A DNA stretch of 64,000 bases from DATKBT01 sp035546295. GTDB taxonomy: Bacteria; Acidobacteriota; Thermoanaerobaculia; Multivoradales; Multivoraceae. Each line of letters begins with the position of its first letter. Positions within the stretch are counted from its first letter, which is position 1. The position numbers and the translations under genes are program-made. The stretch covers positions 42,988 through 106,987 of the forward strand of contig DATKBT010000131.1 of assembly GCA_035546295.1 (NCBI GenBank). The letters run 5' to 3'. The notes under the pieces are model-generated. The model did not search any database. It was not told the DNA's origin and worked only from the letters and a program-made list of their open reading frames with translations. This document shows positions 10,076 to 19,737 of this stretch, in pieces.

Positions 10076-11527
10076 TCAGTCCCGCGCGCCGAGCGTATCG
10101 CGGCTCTGTGCCGCGCCGCCGTCTGCTCGGCTCTCCTCTGCCGTCTCCCCGCTCTCTTCCTCGGCCGGGGAGCCGGGGAGGACGAGACGGTGGATCAGGC
10201 CGCCGTGCGGGCGGAAGCCGACCACCCGCAGCAGCACTGCGCGACGGCCGATCGGCACTCCGGGCGCGATGTGCGGCAGCCAGGCGGGGGCGGCGGCAGC
10301 GAGCAGCAGCCGGCTCACGGCGGAAGCCGCGAACACCATCCGGAAGTCGCCGCCGAGCCGGCTCGACAGCCAGGCGCCGGCGAGGCCGCCCAGGAGCTGA
10401 GCGCTGCCGTTGAGCGCGTTCTGGGCCGCGAAGGACTGCGGGCGGGTGCGCCGGTAGGTGGAGGCCAGCATCACCGAGAAGTACGAGAGCTCGTAGCCGG
10501 CCCAGGAGGCGCCCGAGAACGCCTGTGCGAAGAGCGCCATCGCCAGGCCGTGGCCGAAGATCCAGGGGACGGGCACCAGCGCCGCCATCACCGCGCACAG
10601 CGTGAACACGACCCGCGCGTCGTGCGCGTCGATGACCTGTCCCCACTTCGGCAGCAGCAGAATCTTGGCGGCGATCACGGTCGCCGTGGCGAGGGTCAGC
10701 TCGAAGTAGGTGAAGCGCAGCTCCTGGAGCATGAACGGTGTGAAGTAGGGGCTCGCCAGATAGGTCGTGAGCTGGAAGACCGCGCCGAACCCGAGCAGCC
10801 GCCAGGCGCCGCGCCCGCGGTCGGTGCGCAGGAAGCGGAGCGTCCTCTCGGGCGAGCTGAGCCCCGCGAATGCCGGCTCGGGCGAGCGCCAGAGCAGGAC
10901 GGCGGAGACCGTCCGGAACAGGGCGCCGAGGAGGAAGATCGACCGAAAGCCCCAGCCGGCGATCTCGGAGACGACCACCGGGCCGCCCTCGACCACCTGC
11001 AGGAGCGTTCCGGCGCCCAGCACGCTCGCCAGCGTCGCGACCTGGACCCGCCGGTTGCGTCGAGCGAAGTAGCGCCCCCGCCCCTGCGCGGGGACGAGGT
11101 CGCCGTACCAGGAGCTCCAGGCGGTGCCCGCGGCCAGCGCGCACGTCTGATAGAGGCAGGCGAGCGCGATCAGCAACGCCGGGTCGAGCGCTCCGGCGAT
11201 GTCGGCCGCCGCCAGGGCGACCAGGCTGGTCGCCTGGAGCGCGGCAGACAGCGCGACCAGCGGGCGCCGACGCCGATGACGGGCGAGGAGCCAGAGCGCC
11301 AGGATCGGCCCCGCGGAGCCGAGCGCGAGCGGCAGCCCGACGGTGAGCCCGAGCTGGAGCGGCGAGGCGCCGAGCCGTACCGCGCAGGCGACGAAATAGG
11401 TCTCGCCGAACCCGACCATCAACGCGAAGAACGGCGCCTCGATCAGCGAGAGGCGCAGGGCCCTCGCCACTGCGTCGGCGCCCAGGACTCCGGCGGACGG
11501 GTGTGGTGCCGAGGACGAGATGCTCAC
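10076..11527 (-). CDS. MFS transporter
   Basis: A 483-aa polytopic inner-membrane protein with about 12 predicted hydrophobic segments, a loop LLARHRRRRPLV after the second pair as in the major facilitator superfamily, and a second half beginning near WRLLGFGAVFQLTTYLASP. The substrate is unknown. The GTG start at 11527 overlaps the stop of the broken DUF190 frame (GTGA), so translation was once coupled to that gene. It lies directly upstream of, and parallel to, the KamA operon, so transport of the cluster's precursor or product is possible but unproven. The C-terminal 40 residues are charged and probably cytoplasmic. Confidence 0.9.
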   Translation of the reverse strand: MSISSSAPHPSAGVLGADAVARALRLSLIEAPFFALMVGFGETYFVACAVRLGASPLQLGLTVGLPLALGSAGPILALWLLARHRRRRPLVALSAALQATSLVALAAADIAGALDPALLIALACLYQTCALAAGTAWSSWYGDLVPAQGRGRYFARRNRRVQVATLASVLGAGTLLQVVEGGPVVVSEIAGWGFRSIFLLGALFRTVSAVLLWRSPEPAFAGLSSPERTLRFLRTDRGRGAWRLLGFGAVFQLTTYLASPYFTPFMLQELRFTYFELTLATATVIAAKILLLPKWGQVIDAHDARVVFTLCAVMAALVPVPWIFGHGLAMALFAQAFSGASWAGYELSYFSVMLASTYRRTRPQSFAAQNALNGSAQLLGGLAGAWLSSRLGGDFRMVFAASAVSRLLLAAAAPAWLPHIAPGVPIGRRAVLLRVVGFRPHGGLIHRLVLPGSPAEEESGETAEESRADGGAAQSRDTLGARD

Positions 11528-12010
11528 CGGTAGAAGCGGATCTCGACCTGCTCGTTGGTGGCGAGGCCCTCCCGGATCGCTCGGTCGACGGCGGGCAGGA
11601 AGCTGTCGATCTTCTCGCGCGTGTCGACGATCTCGACGACGATCGGCAGGTCGGTCGACAGGCTGAGGATGCTAGCGGGCTCGTGGTGATCACGACTCCC
11701 CAACGAGCGGCGGCGGCGAGGCGCGGTCATACCACGAGCCCGCTAGCTCGTGTTTCCCGCCCAAGCGCCGCAAGCTGCGCGGGCTCAGGTCGACCAGGCC
11801 TGGAAACCATTGATTGCAGGTCGTGCGGGTGCTGCTTGATCGCTGGCCTAGTCGACCTCGCGGTGTGCAGGCGGCTCTTGGCGCCGAAACCCGAGAGCCC
11901 CCGCAGCACGGGAGCGCCGCGGAGGCGCGTGAAACCGCCGTGGTCGAAGTCCTTGCGATCTGATCCGCCGCCGATTCTGTCGCAACTCCCCACGATCCCA
12001 AATCGGAAGA
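11524..12010 (-). pseudogene. DUF190 (PII-like) gene interrupted by a repeat element
   Basis: Two collinear pieces of one DUF190 protein are visible. The N-terminal piece ends with RGLSGFGAKSRLHTAR (stopping at 11856). The C-terminal piece starts with ILSLSTDLPIVVEIVDTREK at 11670 and ends NEQVEIRFYR at 11524. In intact DUF190 proteins HTAR runs straight into ILRLS, so the 185 bp between them (11671-11855) is an insertion, which also shifts the frame. The first 20 or so residues are poorly preserved and the 5' limit is approximate. The downstream 68-aa frame (11524-11730) is still open but uses only half the domain. Confidence 0.8.
11671..11855 (+). repeat. 185-bp insertion element, copy A, with 17-bp inverted repeat
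   Basis: This segment lies exactly between two halves of the DUF190 gene. It contains a perfect 17-bp inverted repeat, 11671-11687 (GCTAGCGGGCTCGTGGT) against 11731-11747. Much of the rest matches a second copy at 17431-17535, for example the shared blocks GCTCGTGGTG, GCGCGGGCTCAGGTCGAC and the end GATCG. There is no open frame and no clear target-site duplication. It behaves like a small non-autonomous (MITE- or REP-like) element. Confidence 0.7.
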
Positions 12011-12079
12011 GTCGCTGAGAGACGAAGCCACTCTCCGGATTCGTGAGGCGCCGGCACAAAGCGCGCCGTCTCCTTCGGC

Positions 12080-12395
12080 TCAGGTCTCCGAACCCTCGGC
12101 CCGCCTTCCCGTCTTCGGCCGGACGATCTCGACCGAGCAGGGCGCGTGACAGCGCCGCTGCGTGGGACACCGAGCCCAGGTGGAACCGATGGCCACGACC
12201 GCGCCCGTGGCCCTGCGAGCCGATCACCAGGAGGTCGGCGCCAAAGCTCTCGGCCTCGTCGAGGACGAGATGCTTCGGGCTTCCCGCCAGGACCTTGGTG
12301 ACTTCGACCCCCGGAGCACGCTCGCGCAGCGTCGTGGCGGCGGGTCGAAAGCCGCTGACGTCGGCGACCGCTCGTTCGGCGGAACGCCCGACGCT
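12080..12395 (-). pseudogene. Truncated, frameshifted universal stress protein gene
   Basis: Reading on in frame after the HTTM stop, the minus strand encodes the middle of a Usp domain: VEVTKVLAGSPKHLVLDEAE, then FGADLLVIGSQGHG and FHLGSVSHAAA. The domain's end, CHAPCSVEIVRPKTGRRAEG, continues only after a +1 frame change near 12148, and stops at 12080-12082. The N-terminal third of the domain (the ATP-binding start) is absent. It is therefore 5'-truncated and frameshifted, probably a decaying gene; a sequencing indel could explain the frameshift but not the truncation. Confidence 0.75.
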
Positions 12396-13214
12396 TCACG
12401 CCGGCAGCGATTCGGTGTGTCGGGGCTCGGCGGGCTCCATCGCTCTCGGCCGACCGGCGAGGTCGAAGAGAGGATAGAGCGCCAGACAGGTGACCGCAAA
12501 CACGATCAGGTCGAGCTCGAAGGGGAGGACCAGGAGGATGCCAACGTGGAGCGCGATTCCGAGGCCCCAGGCGTAGGGGCGCAGCACGTGGGACCAGAGC
12601 GCGACGGCGAGGAAACCCTCGATCGCCACCGTCGTGATCGACGCCGGGATCGAGAGGAGCGGCTGCTCGAGCCAGCTCGGCGCCCGCGTGGTCGCGGCGA
12701 GGACCTGGCCGCTGAGGAACGAAGAGTTCATCTTGGCGAGCGCGCCGAATCCGTAGACGAGGCTGAGCTGGACCTGCATCAGGCGCGCTGGCCAGGCGGC
12801 CACCCTCTCCCGCTCCGACGCCCGGTCGCTCCCCCGGATGTCGGCGAAGCTCGCCAACAGGCAGAGCAGGGCGAGCAGGTAGAGGTGGTTGCCGTACAGC
12901 CGTGCGCTCGACGTCGTGAGCCACAGGCCCAGCAGCGCGAGCGTCGCGGAGGCCGACCGCGAGGCGAAGCCGAGAGACAGCAGGCCTGCTGCGACCAGCC
13001 AGATACCCGAGACCAGCGGGCCGGCCGCCGGCGGCGGCGGAGGGATCCAGCCCGAGGGCGTCGTGCCGACGGCGACGAGACTGGAGGGAAGATCGAGGAA
13101 GAGGTCGAGACCCTTGAGCAGAGCTGCGAGCCCGAGCAGGCGGAGCGTCAGACGCATGCAGCGCCGCTCGACGAGGGAGTCGAGGAGAGGATCGAGGACC
13201 GCCGGGATTCTCAT
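12396..13214 (-). CDS. HTTM-domain (vitamin K carboxylase-like) membrane protein
   Basis: A 272-aa membrane protein with about six to seven hydrophobic segments. LVYGFGALAKMNSSFLSGQV and the closing LGIALHVGILLVLPFELDLI match the HTTM fold shared with gamma-glutamyl carboxylase; the carboxylase's C-terminal region is lacking. Function in bacteria is largely unknown. The ATG at 13214 overlaps the stop of the upstream gene (ATGA) and the pair form an operon. The stop TGA is followed in frame by the decayed Usp gene, so the 3' boundary may reflect the same rearrangement. Confidence 0.75.
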   Translation of the reverse strand: MRIPAVLDPLLDSLVERRCMRLTLRLLGLAALLKGLDLFLDLPSSLVAVGTTPSGWIPPPPPAAGPLVSGIWLVAAGLLSLGFASRSASATLALLGLWLTTSSARLYGNHLYLLALLCLLASFADIRGSDRASERERVAAWPARLMQVQLSLVYGFGALAKMNSSFLSGQVLAATTRAPSWLEQPLLSIPASITTVAIEGFLAVALWSHVLRPYAWGLGIALHVGILLVLPFELDLIVFAVTCLALYPLFDLAGRPRAMEPAEPRHTESLPA

Positions 13215-13678
13215 CGACAGCTCCAGCTCCGCTCGGCGCCGGTGCTCCTCTCGACCTCGACCACCCGGACGACGGCGGGATTCGCGCACAATTCCGGTGC
13301 GATCGCATCGAGTGCGTCGAGATCGGCGCGCACCAGGTCGAGGAGCGCACCGTCGATCGCGCGTCTCTCGCCAGCCCGATCGACGAAGAAGATGTCAACC
13401 GGGCGCACGGCGGAGTACATCTGCCAGCCGAAGCGAGCCGGCCGCGGTCGGGCGAGCTGGAAGAGTGGAAGGCCGATCTGGACGAGCAGGTAGGCGATCG
13501 CGAACCACCGCACCCAACCGCTCGGGTGCGAAGGGCTCGATCCCCTCGATGCCCGGGCCGTGCTGGGCGCGGCGATCTCGAGCCCGTCGGCGGCCCCGCT
13601 CGGGCTCGCCTCGGCATCGGTTTCCCCGAAAGGGCGGTCAGCCCGCCGGCGGCGGACGTCGTCGGGTCGATCGGTCAT
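13211..13678 (-). CDS. Single-pass membrane protein partnered with the HTTM protein
   Basis: A 155-aa protein with a charged, low-complexity N-terminus (1-50), one membrane segment (VRWFAIAYLLVQIGLPLFQL, about 56-75) and a small soluble domain. The domain starts RFGWQMYSAVRPVDIFFVDR, which resembles the region following the HTTM domain in longer HTTM proteins. It overlaps the HTTM gene by 4 bp, so the two probably form one complex encoded by split genes. No enzymatic motif is recognised. It is divergent from the MutS-like gene, with only 29 bp between the two starts. Confidence 0.7.
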   Translation of the reverse strand: MTDRPDDVRRRRADRPFGETDAEASPSGAADGLEIAAPSTARASRGSSPSHPSGWVRWFAIAYLLVQIGLPLFQLARPRPARFGWQMYSAVRPVDIFFVDRAGERRAIDGALLDLVRADLDALDAIAPELCANPAVVRVVEVERSTGAERSWSCR

Positions 13679-13707
13679 CGAGCTCGAGCTGCCAGAATGT
13701 CGCCGCC

Positions 13708-15534
<1,827 letters not shown>

Positions 15535-15548
15535 CCGAGCCGCCGGGG

Positions 15549-16706
15549 TCAGCTCGGCAGCGGCGGCGGTGTCGTCCTGCCGATGACCACCAGGCAGAAG
15601 TCGTCGGCCAGGGACTGGTGGCCGAGGTGACGGTCGAGGGCCGCCAGGATCGAGTCGCGCGCGGCCTCCGGCGTCTGGACGTCGCGCACGATGTTCTCCA
15701 GCCGGGGATAGCCGAACGCGAGGTCGTCCTCGGTGGCCGCCTCGGGCAGGCCGTCCGAGAAGAGCACCAGCAGGTCGTCCCGTTCGAGGGTCGTCTCCCC
15801 TTCGCTGATGTCGATCGAGGCGCGCAGGCCGAGCGGGAAGCCGCCCTCGCCGAGCTCCTCGACGATCTCGCCATCGGCGCGGCGGAGGAGCGGAAAGGGA
15901 TGACCCGCGCAGGCGTAGATCAGGCGTCCGGTGTCGGGCTCGAGCAGGCCGTAGAAGAGGGTCATGAAGGAGCGCCGACCGCCGATCCGCACCAGGCTGC
16001 GGTTGAGCAGCTCGAGGACGGCCGCGGGGCGGGGGTCGAGGTCGATCGCCAGCTTCAGCGTGGCGTTGGCGATCGCCATCAGCAGGCCGGCCGCCATCCC
16101 GTGGCCGGAGGCGTCGCCGACCATCAGCGCGAGGCGGCCGTCGAGCAGGATCTGGAAGTCGTAGTAGTCGCCGCCGACCGCGTTGGCGGTGCGGTAGGCG
16201 TGGGTGATGCGGTACCCCCGCATCTCGGGCGTGGCGCGCGGCAGGAGCTGGGCCTGGAGCTGACGGGCGATCTCGAGCTCGTCGCGCACGCGCACCTGGT
16301 CGACCAGCTCGAGCCCGAGCAGAAGCACCAGGCCGGCGACCGAGAAGACGAACCACAGGGGCGACGAATCGAAGACGAAGCGGCCGCCGAAGTTGAAGGC
16401 GAAGCCGAAGTCGACCAGGCCGAGCAGCGCGGTGACGAGCGACACGACGAACAGGATCCGGCGCGCCGGGTTGAGCCGATAGGCGACGCCGAGGAAGACC
16501 AGACGGGCGAAATGCAGGACGCGGAGGAAGCCGTCCTCGGGCTCTGGCCCCACCGCCCGGTCGCGGGCGAGCAGCGTGAAGGCGTCCGGAGCGTCGCGAT
16601 CGAACAGCCGCGCGATGTCGCGAGGCCGCAGACCCTCGGTGAAGTCACGGACGAAGCCGCCGGTCCGACGGGTGGTGCGTCGGGTTTCGCGGGGTGCGGT
16701 CGACAT
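15549..16706 (-). CDS. SpoIIE/RsbU-type PP2C protein phosphatase, membrane-bound
   Basis: A 385-aa protein. Residues about 80-135 contain two to three membrane segments (ILFVVSLVTALLGLVDFGF; SPLWFVFSVAGLVLLLGLEL). A short linker (VRVRDELEIARQLQAQLLP) leads to a SpoIIE-type PP2C domain with metal-binding motifs GGDYYDF, VGDASGHGMAAGLLM, FMTLFYGLL, AGHPFPLL and LFSDGLPEA. Such phosphatases dephosphorylate anti-sigma antagonists in partner-switching pathways. No STAS or HPK-type kinase gene is nearby, so its target is elsewhere. It is convergent with the MutS-like gene (14-bp gap). Confidence 0.93.
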   Translation of the reverse strand: MSTAPRETRRTTRRTGGFVRDFTEGLRPRDIARLFDRDAPDAFTLLARDRAVGPEPEDGFLRVLHFARLVFLGVAYRLNPARRILFVVSLVTALLGLVDFGFAFNFGGRFVFDSSPLWFVFSVAGLVLLLGLELVDQVRVRDELEIARQLQAQLLPRATPEMRGYRITHAYRTANAVGGDYYDFQILLDGRLALMVGDASGHGMAAGLLMAIANATLKLAIDLDPRPAAVLELLNRSLVRIGGRRSFMTLFYGLLEPDTGRLIYACAGHPFPLLRRADGEIVEELGEGGFPLGLRASIDISEGETTLERDDLLVLFSDGLPEAATEDDLAFGYPRLENIVRDVQTPEAARDSILAALDRHLGHQSLADDFCLVVIGRTTPPPLPS

Positions 16707-17025
16707 GGCTCGCTGAACGCCGCCTCCGGCGCGCTCCGTCGAAGACTACGCGATCGAATCGGATCGGTTTCCCGGGTGGCTCGGCCCCCGACCAGGCGGA
16801 CGACTCCCGTGCCTCATCGAGTGCCGGGAGGAAGCAGCCGGGGCGAACGGCGCGGTCGTTGCGGCGCGGGGCGCGACCCTCGGCTGACAGGAGGCGGGCC
16901 AGCGGGATCGCGTGGCGGTCGAGTTCCGTCCCCGCCGGCGAGCGCACCAGGTCGGCGTGATGCACGGCGATACCGGTACGCGCCCAGACAGCAGTCGGCG
17001 CCCGAAGGCGGTCACGCCGGAGCGG
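16707..17025. other. Intergenic region, no gene supported
   Basis: A 319-bp gap on the minus-strand side of the phosphatase gene. Several frames are open (for example 16645-16965 on the minus strand) but their composition is Arg/Pro-rich as expected for shadow frames, and I recognise no domain, tRNA or terminator. Confidence 0.4.
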
Positions 17026-17355
17026 TCAGGCGAACAGGCTCTGCAGCTTCATCGCCAGCCCCATGTCGCCCGAGACGCGGAGCCTGCCGCTCATGAACGC
17101 CGACATGCCGTCCAGGCGGCTCTGGATCAGGTCCACGAAGTCGCTGCCCGCCATGCTCACCGTCATCGTCGGAGAGTCGTGGCGTCCCTCGTTCACCTCG
17201 CACGCGCCGTTCGCGATGATGGCGTAGTACTGGCCGCCGCCTTCGCCGCTCAGGTCGAACTGGATCACCGCGTCCAGACCCTGGGCCGCGGTCGGGTTCA
17301 GCCGTTCGGGCAGCTGGGCGAAGGTGGTCTCGATCTGGCCGGCGGTGTCGCTCAT
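17026..17355 (-). CDS. SCP2 sterol-binding domain protein
   Basis: A 109-aa single-domain protein of the SCP2/SCPX lipid-transfer fold. The family pattern is visible: IQFDLSGEGGGQYYAIIANGACEV, then SPTMTVSMAGSDFVDLIQSR and the C-terminal GRLRVSGDMGLAMKLQSLF. Members bind hydrophobic ligands and often accompany lipid metabolism. The ATG at 17355 is preceded by a purine-rich stretch (GAAGAGAAGGAAAG) that can act as ribosome-binding site, and by a TATACT box 33 bp upstream. It stands alone. Confidence 0.9.
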   Translation of the reverse strand: MSDTAGQIETTFAQLPERLNPTAAQGLDAVIQFDLSGEGGGQYYAIIANGACEVNEGRHDSPTMTVSMAGSDFVDLIQSRLDGMSAFMSGRLRVSGDMGLAMKLQSLFA

Positions 17356-17387
17356 CGCTTTCCTTCTCTTCCGCTGCTGGAACAGCG

Positions 17388-17393
17388 AGTATA
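17388..17393 (-). promoter_or_regulatory. Predicted -10 box of the SCP2 gene
   Basis: TATACT on the minus strand, in the context GGCTATACTCGC, 33 bp before the start codon. No good -35 box is visible. The same hexamer recurs upstream of ftsH, the ArsR gene and the CAU tRNA. Confidence 0.4.
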
Positions 17394-17430
17394 GCCACGT
17401 CTGCGCAGCGCTCGAGCCGATGCGCAGCAG

Positions 17431-17535
17431 GCTCGTGGTGTCACCACTCCCCATCGAGCGACGGTGCGCGGCGCGGGCTCAGGTCGACTCGGCCGGAAGC
17501 CGCTGATTCCCAGTCGTGTGGGGGCTGCGTGATCG
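17431..17535 (+). repeat. Dispersed element, copy B
   Basis: This intergenic segment shares blocks with the 11671-11855 element in the same order and orientation: GCTCGTGGTG at 17431, ACTCCCCATCGAGCG, GCGCGGGCTCAGGTCGAC and a final GTGATCG. It lacks about 55 bp that copy A has in the middle, including the right arm of the 17-bp inverted repeat. It lies between the SCP2 and S9 peptidase genes and disrupts nothing visible. Confidence 0.6.
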
Positions 17536-17629
17536 AAACTGCGACCGCGCTCTGTGAGCCTTGGTCTCGCGCTTGCGCGAGGCCAACGACCGCCGCCTGC
17601 CGCTAGGCAGGCAAGAACTTCCCGCTGGC

Positions 17630-19621
17630 CTAGCGCTCGAGCGCGACCGGCTCGATGTCGCCGGCCGGCTCGAAGTCGAACACCTGCCCGTAGAACGAGA
17701 GCTCGGCCTCGAGCGCGCGCACGATCGCGGGCTCCGACCGGAAGCCGTGCCCCTCCCCGGCGAAGGTGACGTAGGCGACCGGTACGCCGCGCTCGCGCAG
17801 CGAGGCGACCATCGACTCGGCCTGGTTCGGCGGCACCACCTTGTCGTCGAGCCCCTGGAAGAAGATCACGGGGCACGAGACGCGATCCGCCGAGTGCAGC
17901 GGCGATCGTTGGCGATAGAGGTCTCGCCGCTCCGGATAGGGTCCGATCAGCCGGTCGAGATAGCGCGACTCGAACTTGTGAGTGTCGCGGACGAGGGCCT
18001 CCAGATCGCCGACTCCGTAGTGGCTGGCGCCCGCGCGGAAGGTGTCGCGGAAGGCGAGCGCGGCGAGCGTGGTGAAGCCGCCGGCGCTGCCGCCGCGGAT
18101 CGCGAGCCGGTCGGGATCGGCGAGACCGCGCTCGACCAGGGCCTGGGCCGCGGCGACGCAGTCGTCGACGTCGGCGATCCCCCACTGCCCCTCGAGCGCG
18201 CGCCGGTACGCCGTGCCGTAACCGGTGCTGCCCCGATAGTTCACGTCGACCACGGCGAAACCGCGCGAGGTCCAGAACTGGACCCCGGGATCGAGACCGT
18301 TGCCGGTGGCCGCGGTGGGACCGCCGTGGCTCTTGACCAGGAGCGGCGGCCGTTCGCCCTCGGGGCCGGTGAAGTCGGCGCTGGTCGGCGGATAGTAGAA
18401 GGCATGGGAGACTTCGCCGCCGGCGGTCGGGAAGTCCATCGGCTCGCCGACCGAGAGGTACCCCTCCGCGAGGGCGCCGGCGGTCGGCGCGTAGACGGTC
18501 TCGATGCCGGCGCGCTCGTGCGCGCTGGTGGCCAGCTCGAGCGCGAGCAGACGGGTCGGCTGGCGGGCCGAAGCGGCCACGAAGAACGCGTGCGTCGGCG
18601 AAGCCGCCAGCTCGTCGAGCGCGGTGTCCTCGAGCGTCAGCGGCTCGAGCTCGCCGTCGGGCAGGCGCAGCCGCGCGATCCGCCAGAGCCCCTCCTCGGT
18701 GAACAGGGTGACGAGGAGCTCGGGCGTCGGGATCGCGTAGGTGGACATGCCGAAGACCCACTGGGGAAGGCCGAACTCGGCCTCGCGCCGCGTCAGCGCC
18801 TCGGGCCCCGAAGTCCCCAGCCGATACGGGCGCCAGTAGCCGTCCCGATCCGAGACGAAGTGCAGCACGCCGTCGGGCGACCACAGTGGCTGGAAGATCG
18901 ACTCGCCCGAGCCGTCGGTGCGCGGACCGCCGGCGACGCGACGCGGCTCGCCGGGCATGCCATCGGCGCCGAGGTCAGCGCACCACAGGGTGGTTGCGTC
19001 CCACGGCATGTCGGGATGGCTCCAGCTCAACCAGGCGAGCCGACCTCCGTCGGGGCTAAGGCGGGGATCGGAGAAGAAGTCCTGCCCCGACACCAGGACC
19101 ACCGGATCGGCGGGCTCGGCGGCGGCCGCGGGAGCCGCACTCAGGGCGACGATCGTCGACTCCGGCTCCTTCCCCTCGCGCGGTCGCTCGCGAACGCACA
19201 GGACGCGATCCCGCCGCGCGTCGAGGACGAAATCGGCGTAGCTCGAGCGCCCCTCGGAAGTGATCGGCCGGGGCTCGCCGCCGTTTCGCGGCTGGCGGTA
19301 GACACGGCCGTCGGCGAAGTGGGAGAACCAGACAACGCCGCCGGCGGCCAGGTACGGGGCGCCGCCGTACTCGTGTGCGCGGGTGCGGACGTTCCAGGGG
19401 GCTTCGACCCGATCGCGCACCTGCCAGCCCGCTCGTTCGCGCGTTGCCTCGACCAGCGCGCAGCGGCCCTGCTCCCAGGGCCGGCGCTCGATGAACAGGA
19501 GCGCGCCGGTCTCCGGGTCGAGCCTGAGATCGGACAGGCGGGCCCCCTGGGCGGCGACGTCGTGAGCCGAGATCGGTGACGGCCAGGAGCCGAAGGGAGC
19601 GGTGCGCTTGGATCTGCTCAA
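17630..19621 (-). CDS. S9 family prolyl-oligopeptidase / dipeptidyl peptidase
   Basis: A serine peptidase of about 663 aa cleaving short peptides. The N-terminal half is a beta-propeller with TolB-like blades (FFSDPRLSPDGGRLAWLSW; FQPLWSPDGVLHFVSDRDG). The C-terminal half is an alpha/beta hydrolase with nucleophile Ser about 512 in RGGSAGGFTT, Asp about 592 in GLDDKVVPP and His about 624 in GEGHGF. No signal peptide, so probably cytoplasmic. The start is uncertain: there is no ATG in the right place, and I chose the TTG at 19621. The open frame continues antisense far upstream but that part is not coding. Confidence 0.9.
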   Translation of the reverse strand: MSRSKRTAPFGSWPSPISAHDVAAQGARLSDLRLDPETGALLFIERRPWEQGRCALVEATRERAGWQVRDRVEAPWNVRTRAHEYGGAPYLAAGGVVWFSHFADGRVYRQPRNGGEPRPITSEGRSSYADFVLDARRDRVLCVRERPREGKEPESTIVALSAAPAAAAEPADPVVLVSGQDFFSDPRLSPDGGRLAWLSWSHPDMPWDATTLWCADLGADGMPGEPRRVAGGPRTDGSGESIFQPLWSPDGVLHFVSDRDGYWRPYRLGTSGPEALTRREAEFGLPQWVFGMSTYAIPTPELLVTLFTEEGLWRIARLRLPDGELEPLTLEDTALDELAASPTHAFFVAASARQPTRLLALELATSAHERAGIETVYAPTAGALAEGYLSVGEPMDFPTAGGEVSHAFYYPPTSADFTGPEGERPPLLVKSHGGPTAATGNGLDPGVQFWTSRGFAVVDVNYRGSTGYGTAYRRALEGQWGIADVDDCVAAAQALVERGLADPDRLAIRGGSAGGFTTLAALAFRDTFRAGASHYGVGDLEALVRDTHKFESRYLDRLIGPYPERRDLYRQRSPLHSADRVSCPVIFFQGLDDKVVPPNQAESMVASLRERGVPVAYVTFAGEGHGFRSEPAIVRALEAELSFYGQVFDFEPAGDIEPVALER

Positions 19622-19737
19622 GGGGTGCTCGCGAATGCTGTCGACTGCTCTGGAATGCCCTCGAATCGCCCCGTGCTCAGCGGCTCGTCTCGTCTCTTGC
19701 GGACCGGTCGATCGGTTGCGGACGGCGCGACCGGCAC

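Noticed and set aside
12162..13493. A 443-codon plus-strand frame opposite the HTTM gene pair
   Set aside because: Highly charged low-complexity translation without motifs; the opposite strand encodes hydrophobic membrane segments in a consistent frame.
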